A DNA stretch of 64,000 bases from Naematelia aurantialba (taxonomy: Eukaryota > Basidiomycota > Tremellomycetes > Tremellales > Naemateliaceae). How positions within the stretch are numbered: the stretch's first letter is position 1; the number at the start of each line of letters is the position of its first letter. Where the stretch lies: positions 372,001-436,000 of the forward strand of contig JAKFAO010000005.1 of NCBI GenBank assembly GCA_021527695.1. The letters run 5' to 3'. Below, one piece after another: positions 49,191 through 60,085 of this stretch. The translations under genes were made by a program, and so were the position numbers. The notes under the pieces are model-generated. The model saw only the letters and a list, made by a program, of their open reading frames with translations, was not told the DNA's origin and made no database searches.

Positions 49191-50369
49191 CTAGTCGAAT
49201 TGCCCTGTCTCTTCTCGCACCCGCGCTATGGATGTTTCGCCGAGTGGTTCCCATCTGTGGATGCGATACCGTGCACCACTGTAGGTCGTCCCATTCAAGG
49301 GCACCTGCAACACTGGCCCCTTCAGGCGATCCAGGGTAGCAATCAACGGCTTATCGAGCGTTGGAAAGCGATAGACCGACGCATGGGGCCACAGTAACGC
49401 CTTGCCATCGTAGATGCTCTGCTTTGCATCCTTGCCGTTGGCGTCACGTGTCAGTGTCAAGTGCACTAGGGAGGCCTGTTCCGGCTCATGGCACCGCCGT
49501 TCGCACAAGTCCGAGCCAACCCAGACGTCTGCCGCCTCCCAGCGTGACCCGTCAGCTCCATACGCAACCATCTCGAGCTGACGCGAGCTTCTCTCGTACC
49601 CCTCTTTGAAATTTGTCATGTCGAACCCAGTATACTTTGCATATTTAAGAACCCGCTTCGTTATACCGCCCTCCATGTTGATCAGAGCCCAGAGCATGGT
49701 ACGGGAATCCGTATGCGCGTCAAGGTCGGGTATGGTTAGCTGCACAGAGCAGATTATTGCGCTCCTGTCACTTGTGGGGACTCCTACCGCTTGTGTCTGC
49801 TCGTCCAGCAGTGTCAGCGTCACTACCGAGAGCTTGGTAGTGTCAACGCGCCCTTTCCCAGACGTCAGAGGAGTGAAGTCTGTGGAGGTATTTCCGGGAA
49901 TTTCTTGAATGGTATGCATCGGGAGCTCATCGGCAGTCCCCCTCTCAGGCCCCACCGCGAGGAAGGCTTCGAAGGACCAAGCATTACCCTTCTGTGGCGG
50001 GGGCAAGGCGCTGACGTCAAATACGGTTGCCCTGTCGGACCGATTGAGCTGCTGGGCATTCCCGCTTTCCGCATAGGTTCCATCTTCCGTTGGGTTGCCA
50101 AGCTTGAGATCGTGTCCCCGTGAACCGCCGAGCTCGCATGGAGTTGTTCCCTGCAGAGCGGTATCATGCATAGCGACAGCATCAGAGTCCTGTAGCTGAA
50201 GATTGTTCCTCGCATTTGAAGTACTGCCTTGAACAGTGTCGGGCTTCTGATAGGCAAGACCGGAGTCTTGAGGGTTCAGGGTTCTAATCTCGAATGTGTC
50301 CAAGGCAGTGTCCACTGAGACTGCTGAACCAAATATGTCGTCGAGTGTGTAGTGAGAGTCTTTAGACAT
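49191..50369 (-). CDS. Intronless ORF, 392 residues, unknown function
   Basis: A long uninterrupted frame that starts MSKDSHYTLDDIFGSAVSV and ends GETSIARVREETGQFD. The N-terminal 130 residues are polar and probably disordered. The rest looks folded: LSVVTLTLLDEQTQAVGV, IICSVQLTIPDLDAHTD, TMLWALINMEGG, KYTGFDMTNFKEGYERSS, EAADVWVGSDLCERRC (two nearby Cys), LVHLTLTRDANGKD, and GTTYSGARYRIHRWEP. There are no membrane segments. Codon use and base composition seem less GC-biased than in neighbouring genes. The lack of introns is unusual here. No family recognised. Confidence 0.6.
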   Translation of the reverse strand: MSKDSHYTLDDIFGSAVSVDTALDTFEIRTLNPQDSGLAYQKPDTVQGSTSNARNNLQLQDSDAVAMHDTALQGTTPCELGGSRGHDLKLGNPTEDGTYAESGNAQQLNRSDRATVFDVSALPPPQKGNAWSFEAFLAVGPERGTADELPMHTIQEIPGNTSTDFTPLTSGKGRVDTTKLSVVTLTLLDEQTQAVGVPTSDRSAIICSVQLTIPDLDAHTDSRTMLWALINMEGGITKRVLKYAKYTGFDMTNFKEGYERSSRQLEMVAYGADGSRWEAADVWVGSDLCERRCHEPEQASLVHLTLTRDANGKDAKQSIYDGKALLWPHASVYRFPTLDKPLIATLDRLKGPVLQVPLNGTTYSGARYRIHRWEPLGETSIARVREETGQFD

Positions 50370-50871
50370 CCCGTTGTAGAGCGAAAGGGGCTAGGCAGAG
50401 ATGTGTGCTGAGGTGGGTCTTACAAACGGCTGTCTATCGCTCTTCTTGAGGTATGGAGGCTTGCCAATGGAGGTGCAGTTGAAGATCAAGTGACCGTGGT
50501 GCGCAGCATTGTATTCTAAACCGTTAGAAGGCTCGATCCGTATATCCGTTCCAAGGTGAGAGTGAAGAAGGGAAAGGAGCCGAGGAAGCAAAAGATGATG
50601 GAAGGCCATGAGGTTTGGCGATCCATTGGTTCCCTCGATGCAGGATACAAAGGTAAGGGTGGAGCGTGGCGGTCGTGATCCGAATGAAGCCGCGTTGGCT
50701 GTGCAAATATGCCCATTTTGAGAAACACCTCGGGTTGGCGGCCAGAAGGGGACGGACAGTGGTATATGGGTGCAGGCTTCGTCCTCGGGCAAGAATATGC
50801 CGTAGGATGGCTTTCGAGGCTCGTTGCAGTCCAGGCAGATCGTAGGGGGGCAGAGTCTGCACAGCGAAGCG
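50370..50871. other. Spacer, 3' side of the DUF427 gene
   Basis: About 500 bp. A minus-strand frame continues through here from the DUF427 region, but the DUF427 protein ends at 50872 with the family's usual C-terminus, so this is taken as 3' flank. Confidence 0.4.
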
Positions 50872-52050
50872 CTACCACGCCCACGTTCCGGGACCTGTCG
50901 TGTTAGCTCTAGAGAGCAGCGTATGTTGATGCGAAGCTGAGACTCACCACCTTTCAGCTTTCCCTTTATATTCGTCGTGACCCAGCCGCCGTAGAAATCT
51001 CTGCGCAGCTCGGCGTAAGTCACTTCTCTCGACTTTCCCGTCTTGGGCAACATCGCACTGACCCCTCTTGCACCCCAACCCGCTCGTCATCGACGAAACA
51101 CCTCCACTCCCCGCCGATCTTTTCCTTGGCCCCGCCGGTAGACGCGTAAAAGCTGACGTAGTCTTGGATGGGCGTGAAACCCGGTGTTGGTTTGGGATAA
51201 GACCAGATGCGATCCTGAATCGGCTCAGCACCTGGAGGTGTGATGTTGTGATACGACGCAGAGCCTTTCCATTCGCAGTATGTATGTTTGGGGGAGGTGA
51301 TAAGAGGGAGTCTCAGACTGCTGGGAGGGAGATAGTATGTCGGCGGATGACTGCTGGGGTGAGCTCGTGGCGAGAAGACGAAGAAAGCAGGGTGGGGAAG
51401 AGATAAAAAGGATGAAAGAGGGATGCCAAGGATGAAGAAGAGAATCGGGAGAGGAGGAAGAGGAGGGAGAGGAGGGAGACGGGGATAGGAGGGGGAGCAT
51501 GGAGAGCATGGAGAGGAGGAAGAGGAGGAAGAGGAGGAAGAGGAGGAAGAGGAGGAAGAGAGGGGATAGTGCCAAAGTGGCAAGGAAAGAGGATAGAGAA
51601 TCGGTGATGAACAGCATTGAAGGAATTGAATCAGATGGAGCAAAAAAGCAAATGACCAACGTCGTTTCTAGCACCCGATACCCTTCCGTCGTATCGGCAA
51701 GTACAGTCTCCGTCCCATCGTTCGCATACCACACGACCCTCAGTCGACTACAGTGAGAGCATCAGTCTCGAGCGCACAGGCTGCCCTACCGACGGTGCAA
51801 GAGAGGAGGGGGGGTGGGGGAAGCAAGATGAGGAAGATCTTTGATAATCGAGGTAAGGAAGCTTTGATTATCAAGGTCAACATGATAAAGCAAAGGAAGA
51901 GTAAGTTTGACTTTGAAGCTGGAGACGACGGGAAGATGAGACTGACTTTGGGGTGCGCTGCAGAGCCGGCGGGCGAGGATACGTCCAGACGTCCTCGTCT
52001 GCCTTCCGAGGCGCCCTTGGTACCACCGTGACAGAGGCGGCAGATGACAT
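50872..52050 (-). CDS. DUF427-domain protein
   Basis: Five exons join in phase: 51947-52050, 51661-51747, 51063-51350, 50948-51000 and 50872-50894, about 184 residues. DUF427 proteins are small, compact and of unknown biochemical role, found in bacteria and fungi. Visible signatures: TYPRPPALQRTPNRLRVVW, a DTTEGYRVLETTHPPTYYLP block, TYCEWKGSASYHNI, IWSYPKPTPGFTPIQDYVSFYA, RCFVDDERV, GDFYGGWVTTNIKG and the final KGGPGTWAW. The last exon is 23 nt and supplies GPGTWAW plus the stop. The second intron (51351-51660) is long and carries GAGGAAGAG repeats, pyrimidine-rich on the coding strand. The start faces the SLC35F6-like gene. Confidence 0.9.
51420..51560. repeat. Intronic (GAGGAAGAG)n repeat
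   Basis: Purine tandem units fill part of the DUF427 intron 51351-51660; on the coding strand they read CTCTTCCTC. Confidence 0.85.
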
Positions 52051-52310
52051 CCGACTAGATGTAATGGCGCGGTGTCTGATACAACGCAACAGACTGCCTC
52101 TGGTGCTATACAGCATATGTAGCTGTCGATGAGTAGCAGAAGTTGATCGACCACCGCGTCCAACCTCCACCATCGGCTTCACCGTGTTAGGTGCGTCACC
52201 GTTGCACGCCTATTCGCGCGCCTACGACACCATGCTCGGTACCGTTCGCCGTGTTTAGACACAGCCGATCTCGTCCAGATAACTCGTCTAGCAGTACGAC
52301 GACCACCACC
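52051..52310. promoter_or_regulatory. Bidirectional promoter, DUF427 and SLC35F6-like
   Basis: 260 bp between divergent start codons. No specific site is claimed. Confidence 0.45.
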
Positions 52311-54378
52311 ATGTCGTCCCGCACAGCCGTCTCGACGCTGGTGACGGGCATGTTCCTGACTGGATGTGCCAACAGTCTCCTGTACGTCGACCCCTCCCAT
52401 CATCCCCGCCGCAACACTTGCTATTGATCTGCTCGTTCCTTTGATCATGCACTGACAGCGCAGGACCAAGTATCAGGACAAACAGTGCGTGGAGAATTGT
52501 GATGCGGCATCACCAGATGCCAGGATATATTTCGAGCAGCCGGTCAGTCTACACTTACCTGATTGTCGCCTCTTGTGTATCTCAAGCTGACCGTTCTGGT
52601 CAGGTATGGCAAACCCTCAAGTTTGTCTTGCCCAACTGCGCCGGTGCTTGCGAGACAGTGCGGTGCTGATGAATCTCAGCATGTTTATAGGAGAGCTTGG
52701 ATGCGGGCTGGTGCTGTTGGCATGGAAGTACCATGTCTCACCGAGGAAGCCTGCTCGCCCCGAGACATCAATGTTCACGCGCATCCTCGCTAGAGCGTCG
52801 TTGCGTACTGGCGCCGCGACGACGCCAGCCCCCGTGGCGGCAGGATACGAGCGGGTGGGCGATGAGGGGTCTGATGACGAGGAACTGATGGATGACGGCG
52901 AGCTCCTCGAGGATGCCGATGAGAGTGGCCACCTCCACGGTCACGGCCACGGTCACGGCCACGGGCAGGGCAAGGTGCTGGAGGGCTGGGCCATGTGCTG
53001 GATGTGGTTCCCTGCGTTCCTGGACAGTGAGTCTGAGCGTTTATGAGGCGAGAACGGATGACTGACGCACGTAGTCTGTGGCACGACGCTGATGAATGTC
53101 GGGCTCATCCTGACCCCTGTGTCGATCTACCAAATGTCTCGGGGCGCACTTGTCCTCTGGGTCGGGATTCTGAGTGTGATTTTCCTCCGCCGCTCGTTGT
53201 GGCTCTACCAGTGGACCGCATTGATCATCGTCACTCTCGGTGTATGCCTCGTCGGCCTGTCTGGCAGCCTCGTCAAAAAGGCAGTCACCACTGCTCTGAG
53301 CAGCATCGCCACCACTGCCACCGCTGCCTCCTCGGTGGCCCCCGCGCCGGCTGCCTCGTCGGGATCGGCGTCGGCGTCGGCGTCGGCGTCGGCATCGACG
53401 TTGACGGTGGCCTTGGCGTTGCGAGACGTGGTTGCTCGAGCCGACACGGATCCGGCCAAAGTCGCGCTCGGCGTCACGTTGATCCTGTTTGCTCAGATAT
53501 TTACCGCCTCGCAGTACGTGATTGAAGAACGGATCATGTCGCACTATGAAGTGGAGCCGCTCCTCGCCGTCGCGCTCGAGGGTTTCTTCGGCCTCACCAC
53601 CACCCTCCTCGCCATGCCCCTTCTCCACGTATTCCTCCGTCACCGCTCAGACTACTTTGACATTCCCCGCGGGTGGGCGCAGATTATCGGCAACCCGACC
53701 GTGTTTTGGACGTGTGTCGCCATCGCGGTCAGTATTGGCGCTTTCAACTTTTTCGGTTTGAGCGTCACCAGTCGCGTGAGTGCGACGACGCGGAGCACGA
53801 TCGATACGTGTCGTACGTTGGGGATTTGGATCGTAAGTCTGGGTCTCGGCTGGGAGAAGCTCGTCTATCCGTTTTCGCTGCTCCAGGTGGCTGGGTTTGC
53901 GATGCTCGTGTGAGTTGGCCCCCTTATCTCTCCCTGCGTCGGCGTACCATGCTTCCTGCGTCGCTCATCTCCTTGCCTCTTCTGCCTCCTCTCTTCTCCC
54001 TTTGCCTCCCCCCGCCCTTGAACCGTCTTCTCCCCTCTTTTTTCTTCTTCTCCTTTCCCTTCTCTTACCGTCCCGTCCGCTCTTCTCCACTCTTCCTGCT
54101 CTTACCATTCTCCTCCCTCCCTGTTTGACGTCGACTCCTCGTACATTCTCTCCGCTACATTCTCTCCGCTACATTCTCTCCGCTCCATCTGTCTTGCCTC
54201 CATCTCACCGCTGACCGAACTCAGATACGGCACCTTTGTCTTCAACGGTATCATCAAGCCCATCTGCTTCCCCCCGCCGCCGAGCGTGCACCTCCCAAAC
54301 GAGCCGATACTGGAAGAGTCGGGCGAGCTGCCAGCTGCCCAAGGGCATGTCGGCTACGATGTCGGGAGGGATTCGTGA
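52311..54378 (+). CDS. SLC35F6-like drug/metabolite-type membrane transporter
   Basis: Six exons join in phase: 52311-52381, 52464-52542, 52604-52620 (17-nt microexon VWQTL), 52680-53026, 53075-53909 and 54225-54378, about 500 residues. Family blocks: LVTGMFLTGCANSLLTKYQD at the N-terminus, VWQTLNMFIGELGC, GTTLMNVGLILTPVSIYQM, SRGALVLWVGILSVIFLRR, LALIIVTLGVCLVGLSG-like helix, ILFAQIFTASQYVIEERIM, EGFFGLTTTLLAMP, GAFNFFGLSVTSRVSATTRS and TIDTCRTLGIWIVSLGLGW. About ten membrane helices are expected. Two long loops are unusual: a Glu/Asp-rich loop ending in HLHGHGHGHGHG between helices 2 and 3, and an Ala/Ser-rich loop after GLSG. The substrate of this family is unsettled. Confidence 0.88.
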
Positions 54379-55596
54379 GGGCGCAGGGTCAATGTAGTCC
54401 ATTATGTCAGGTCCATCAAATCATGCATCCAGCATCCACTCTGTATCAGCATGCGCATCCAGCGTTCAAAATTCAGCATCCACATTCAACATTCATCATT
54501 CAGCATCAGAATTCAGCGTCCACATTCAACGTCCGGCATTCAGCATTCACGTCCAGAATTGAGCATTCATAATGCATCCCCCCGATTCTCGCTGCCTCTA
54601 TTTACCGTACAAAACATCTCCAGGTCGACGATACAAGCGAGCTGGCAAGCCGGGCTGAGTGGGAGCGCTCCAAGCAATTTCCTCGAGTATCGACGTGGAT
54701 CACGGATCGGGCGGTGAGAGTCCAGTCCAGACCGACGCTTGAGGATCCTTGCGCCACGATGGGGGTGACAAGCGAGGTGACCGATACCAGACATACCAAT
54801 TCGATAGCGACAGGCAAACAAGGCGCTCGAGAGGGCATGTAGACGGACTACGTTGGTGTCGTACCGGACCGAGGGACCGCGATTCGAAGGTACAGGATGG
54901 TGGGTCGGCACTTGGAAGGTAATGCACAGACACAAGATCGTAGCTGCTGGTCGGCCGGGTCGTTCACACGAGTGATATGTAGAGGTGAGAAGCGCGGGGG
55001 GCTGAAAGGTCGAAGTAGCGTTGCTCAGAGTACTCTCTGCCTCTGCAAAGACATCTTCCCCTGCAGAGACATCTTCCTGTAGCAAGGCCGCTACGCCCAG
55101 AGATCCCTAGAAAGAACACATGGCCCGACAGACTGAACTTCCGTCTCGCCCTGGCCTGCTATCTCTTCCGAATCACCTTAACCGCTCTACCTCTGCCGAG
55201 CAGAGTCCGCCTGGCCTTGGCGGTCGGCATAAGACGCTTTCTGAAAGTCGTGTGCTTGTTTGGCAGCGATGCTCTGACCGTTGCATATCCAGCGCGAGAA
55301 TGAGGAGTAGCGGGAGAAGGGGCCCGGGGAGGGGGGGGGAAGAGATGCGGGTAGCCGTGTGGTATCGTGGTCGGATGAGGAGAGAAAAGGGAGAACATGC
55401 GGCAGCCAGAGAAGGAAGGGAATGAGAAGGAAGACGAGGAATAGTAAGAGAGAAAGAGAAAGACGAGATGCAAATGGCGAGATACGCAAGACGCAAGCGC
55501 AAGAGATGCACAGCGGGGAAGATATTGGGTGTCAGGTAGTCGGGCACAAGCGTGACATCGATACCACAAAGGAAGGATCAAGAACGAGACTGTCCA
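54379..55596. other. Intergenic region with ATTCA(G/A)CATCC repeats
   Basis: About 1.2 kb between convergent genes. At about 54430-54565 ATTCAGCATCCACATTCAAC-like units repeat imperfectly. Minus-strand frames at 55159-55581 are pyrimidine-rich and may include a 3' exon of EAF6, but none could be fixed. Confidence 0.4.
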
Positions 55597-56322
55597 TCAG
55601 CGCGCTCCTAGCCACCAGGCGCTATCCACTGCCGCGGCAGACCGGTAACGCCCACTCACCTCGAGGTACGTCCCGCTGCTGGTACTGAAGAGCCTGTCGG
55701 CGTCGGTGACTTCTGTCTTCCGCTTGACGTTTGCCGTGGGCGGTTTGAGGTAGTTGTCAAAGCCCTGTTGGGTTAGCATTGGTTTGCGTACAGCATGTCC
55801 GCGTCCTCTTCCTTCTCTTCCTTCTCTTCCTTCTCTTCCTTCTCTTCCTTCTCTTCCTTCTCTTCCTTCTCTTCCTTCCTGTCTTCCTCCCATTTCCCTC
55901 CTCTTTCTCTCGCTCCTCTTACTCTCACTCTCTCACACTTCTTCTCACTCTCTCCGTTTCTGTCTCATGTCTTTGTCTCTTCATCTTGCTCCCGAGTCGA
56001 CTATGCTCCCCGAATGCCCGCGGCGAATGTCCTCCTTTGCCCTCCCTCTCAGCCTCGTTGCCAACCACTCACCTTGATGATGTTCCCGCCAGACGCAACA
56101 GTCTCCTCAAGGTAACTCCCCTCGAAAGCGTAGATCGCCGACTCGAGATTCGCCTGTGCGTATCAATCAGCACCGCTCCACTTGCAAAGGAATCCTTGAG
56201 AGATGCACGATGCGCACCAGATTAGTATCGATAGCGCGTTTACGCTTGAGCGCTGCGTCTAGCTCGGCGTGTGCTGCTGCCTGCGCCTGTTTGGCGTCTG
56301 CTGGGGGACCTGACTGGGACAT
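55597..56322 (-). CDS. EAF6: EAF6-like subunit of NuA4-type histone acetyltransferase
   Basis: Exons 56218-56322, 56073-56153 and 55660-55764 (or read-through to a stop at 55597) join in phase. Eaf6 is a small helical subunit shared by NuA4/NuA3-type acetyltransferases. Visible signatures: AHAELDAALKRKRAIDTNL, ANLESAIYAFEGSYLEET, GGNIIKGFDNYL (formed across the second join), and TDADRLFSTSSGTYLE, matching the family's GNII.GF..YL and DR.FS.SS.TY. A GTGAGT donor follows TYLE, so the true last exon may lie further downstream; read-through would add about 20 residues to a TGA at 55597. The second intron (55765-56072) carries a 9-bp TTCCTTCTC array. An upstream in-frame Met at 56430 is considered 5' leader. 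Confidence 0.83.
55803..55880 (+). repeat. (TTCCTTCTC)n array in EAF6 intron
   Basis: About eight copies of a 9-bp unit in the second EAF6 intron. Here the repeat is purine-rich on the coding strand, unlike most other intron repeats in the window. Confidence 0.88.
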
Positions 56323-57491
56323 GGTGCGTAATTGCTGTGATAGGGAATCGAGATGATTAACGACCAAAAGTAGCAGGCAGCAGACCAAAGCCTTTGCGAG
56401 GTTGCGTGCCTCCTTATTGAAGCCCCCCATTTAGGCGGGGCTCATGACGCTAATGCCCGAGCTTCGGCTGCATGCCAGGACATGGGTCATTGGCCATCAA
56501 ATGGCGCCGGGAAGCATGCATCATCATCGTCGCTTGCGCATACGAGGACCTCGACTGCGGAGCAACAGCTCAAATAGGGGAGGGGGGATTGAGTGGAAGA
56601 GGACCGAGGGCAGTCAACATAATAAATGACCCAGGTGGAGTTTAGCTGCCCTGCTCTGGTGCTCGCTTGCCGAGACCCGACGGGGAGCTTTTCGGAATTG
56701 CCGTAGCGGGGGCGGCAAGGGAAGCCCAGAGATTCTTCCAACGGGTAACAAACGGGTGATCGACCTTGCTGGGAAGAGCTAGAACAAAACCACGTGGAAA
56801 GTGCGTCATAGGGCCTCGTATTTTCACTACCACCACCTGGTATATCAATCTCCACCCCTCGGATATTCTCTTGCTGGTCAAAGAGAGGGAGGGGCCATTC
56901 CACAAACACTTTCGTTCAAAGCATCCCCCAACAGCAAATTCCACTCTTTAGCTAGCTGGCTACTCGACCATCTACAAAACTACACGCCACGGCCCCGGAA
57001 CGCCACTGCAGCTAGCTCACGGCGGTCGCCCGCTTATTTCGCTCGCCAGCTTATTTCGCTCGCAACCCTACACACACGGACCTCCGCCTTTGAGGCGACT
57101 TTTACCCAGTTCACGGGGCTCAAACCGCTGGCGATCTTGCCTAGGAAGCAGTCTACAGAGTAAGTGTTCTTTTCCCTCCTTGGAGAGGGTAACCAGCAGC
57201 TGATGGAGCTACCAAGGTCGTCAGGCAGAGAGCAGCGGCAGTCTAGGCAGTTTCACCAGGATCGGCGGGAGCCAGCGCGCCTGAAAACTTATATTAGCTA
57301 CATTTCAAGAAGGTACACCTTGGATATCAAATATCGTTATCTTTCTTTTGGCCAAGCAGTTCTAGCCACCTCTCCATCTTCCCCCTTGTCATCCCCCCGA
57401 GTCTCCCCCCCGCCCCCCCCCTCGCCCCCTCTCCGGCCCCCGAAAAAATAGTCGGCGGACAAACCCCAAGTGAGGACCAAGGAACGAGGAG
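56323..57491. promoter_or_regulatory. Divergent upstream region, EAF6 and YTH gene
   Basis: About 1.2 kb. The stretch 56640-57360 looks less GC-rich than its surroundings, and a plus-strand frame there (56801-57163) has no recognisable domain. C-rich runs at about 57396-57432 precede the YTH start codon. Confidence 0.4.
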
Positions 57492-60085
57492 ATGAGCGCG
57501 AGCCGAAAGGCGCCTTTACCGGAAGGGCACGCCGACCCGCGAGATCAGGACTTTGGTTTGTCCCGCCTCGCCTTTGTGGATCCACCAGACCCACCACTGC
57601 CTCAACAACCACAACCGCAGCAGCAATTAGAGTACTACCCTGCCTATCCGCAACATAGCCGGGTCTTCCAGCAGTCGTATCCTGCATATCCGCAGTATCA
57701 GCAGCAGTTTTACGACCCCCACGATGTCACGACCATGCACGGCATGCCGGGGTACCCGCACCGACCTCCCGTGACTCGATCGAACCAGACCTCTCCGCTT
57801 AACCCGTCCCCGCCATATCCCCAACAACCACCAAATCAGCAGCCCTTCTCACGTCCCCCCGTGAAAACCCAGGGCAGCTTCTGGTCACCCCCCATGAGCC
57901 CCGTCATGCCGCCCTTTGGGACTCACTCGAGACAGCCATCGTACGCAGACGAGTACGGCATGCACCGCGGTTTTGGTCCTCCACCCTCTGCTTGGACGTC
58001 CCCGTCAGCCCCTTCCCAGCCGTACTTTTACACGCCCTATCAACAGCAAATACCGACGATGGAAGCTCATCATCCTCCTCCGGCGCCGCCGTCCGACTGG
58101 TCCAACGCATCCCCATACGTCCAACGGGGGTCCTGGAACGGACCACCACCCCCCTTGCATAGGCAGAATAACCGCATGTCCTGGTCCGGGCCGTCTTCTC
58201 GACCAGAAATGACAGAGAAGGAACGCGAGCGCAAAGCATATCACCCACAGGCACCCGCTCGCCGTAGCGACTTTGTCATGTGGGTTGGCAACGTGTAAGT
58301 TGACGAGACAAGTCCTGTTGCTGACGATAGTCCGAACAATACATCCCACGAAGAGCTTTGGCGATATTTCAACACTACCGTGCCGCTTTCACTCGAGGGT
58401 TCGGACGAGCCGTGGCTTGGCCCTTCTTCTATTTTCCTCATCTCCCGAAGTTCTTGCGCCTTTGTCAATCTGTCATCGCAGAATGATCTCGATCGAGCCG
58501 TGGCATTTTTCAATGGTCGCGCATTGCGCCCTTGGGACCCGCGATGCCCACTGATGGTCTGCCGCGTGCGCCGTAAAGACGACGATCTACGAGCTGGTGT
58601 TGGCGCGCAACGAGGAACTGGTATGCACCGGGAATGGGTCAAACTACAGAGTCCGCCGGCAGGGGGGCCTTTAACAAGTCCACTGAGCCCGTCGGTGCTC
58701 GAGCAGGAGCAACTGCCAGAGGGTGAAGGTCGTCGGCGCGAGTCAGTTGTCGATGCCATTGATGACACGCGGCACAAGAGCTCCGAAAGTTATGCAAGCA
58801 CCAACTCGAGCTTCTTGGCCAAACATTTCCCCCGGCGCGTCTTCATCCTGAAGAGCCTGACGACTGCCGAGCTCGAGGAGAGCGTGGAGACGGGCATGTG
58901 GCGGACGCAGCGGCACAACGAGCCTATTCTTGGTACGTCAAGCATGGTAGTCGCAGGAGCTAACAGCGCAGATCAAGCTTTCCGGACGTCGCAGGAAGTG
59001 ATCTTGATATTCGGTGCGAATCGGGCTGGCGGGTTTTTCGGGTACGCCAAGATGGTCGAGCCGATAGACAAGGAGCGAGCCAAATTGAGATCAACACCTT
59101 CGTCAGGCTCGAGTAAACCGACAGAAACGAAATCGGATGGATACTTTCTATCGCCGAGCCTCTCGCACCTAGCAGCGACGTCGCCTAGCGAGCTTACACC
59201 GGCTGAAGAGCCTTCTGGCACGGTCGTACGTGCGCTACACCAGCGCATGACGGATCCGCCACATGCCAAGTCGGCGCCAGGAGGAGATAAGAAATCGGGA
59301 GGGTCTGCACCAGCAGGGAGGACGGCGCGTGCGCAGACTCTGAACCCGAAGGATGTGCAGCCGAATTATTTTCCGCCCGTTCCTCTTCAGCCTCCGTCTG
59401 GTGAGAGTTCCAAGGACAGAGAGAGCAGACAGGTGCAGCCTGATAGCGACGGCGTGGTGAGGAAAGACACGGTCTCGCCAGCTGGAAAGAAGAGCTTACC
59501 CCGGGGAAAGGACGCGAGACTGCCTGAAGGAGATGCGGGATTGTCTGACCGCGACATGGGTCTGGCCAAGGAATCGGGAGATGCAATGGGAGCGCTCCAA
59601 GGTGCGATGCTGTCGCTAGGGGAAAACAACTCGCGCGCCAACAAACGTCCAGAAGACGATCTCGCTGGGGACGGTGATGGGCGGGGAAAGCCTTTCAAGA
59701 TCGAGTGGATCAAGGTCGGTAGTCTGCCATTTACGCGGACGAGGCATCTGCGGAATCCGTGGAACGCCGATAGGGAAGTCAAGGTGTCTAGGGATGGGAC
59801 CGAGGTCGAGCCCAGTGAGTTGACTGTTGTTTTCTGTCTCGTGTTCCTCTCTCATCTCCTCGTTTATCTCCTCATCCGCTATTTTCACCTGTGTCCTCTT
59901 TTGGCGTCCCCTTTGCCGCTTCTCGTATCTCACCTCCCCTTTCCTCGCCTCCTCGCCTCGTATCCTGGCTCCACCTCACAGCGTTACATGACTCGAATGC
60001 TGTATGCGTATGCTAATGCCAACCAGACGTCGCACTGCAACTCATGGCCGAATGGGACAAGCTGTCGAATTACCCTGCGATCTGA
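57492..60085 (+). CDS. RRM plus interrupted YTH-domain RNA-binding protein
   Basis: Four exons join in phase: 57492-58294, 58331-58932, 58972-59814 and 60027-60085, about 768 residues. YTH domains bind N6-methyladenosine RNA or, in Mmi1, an unmodified motif. The N-terminal 250 residues are Pro/Gln/Tyr-rich. An RRM-like fold follows (FVMWVGNVPNNTSHEELWRYF, CAFVNLSSQNDLDRAVAFFNGR). The YTH domain starts near residue 435 (RRVFILKSLTTAELEESVETGMW, DQAFRTSQEVILIF, GGFFGYAKMVEPI), breaks for about 195 disordered residues, and resumes at FKIEWIKVGSLPFTRTRHLRNPWN with REVKVSRDGTEVEP, ending LMAEWDKL. The first cage Trp (GMW) is present. No Trp occurs in the insert, where the second would be expected. 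Introns of 36-39 nt are among the shortest here. Confidence 0.88.

Noticed and set aside
53041..53643. 200-residue minus-strand frame inside the SLC35F6-like gene
   Set aside because: Antisense to conserved membrane helices, so a shadow of the real gene.
56801..57163. Plus-strand 120-residue frame upstream of the YTH gene
   Set aside because: No recognisable domain, no good splice sites, and overlapping frames on the other strand; left as unannotated.
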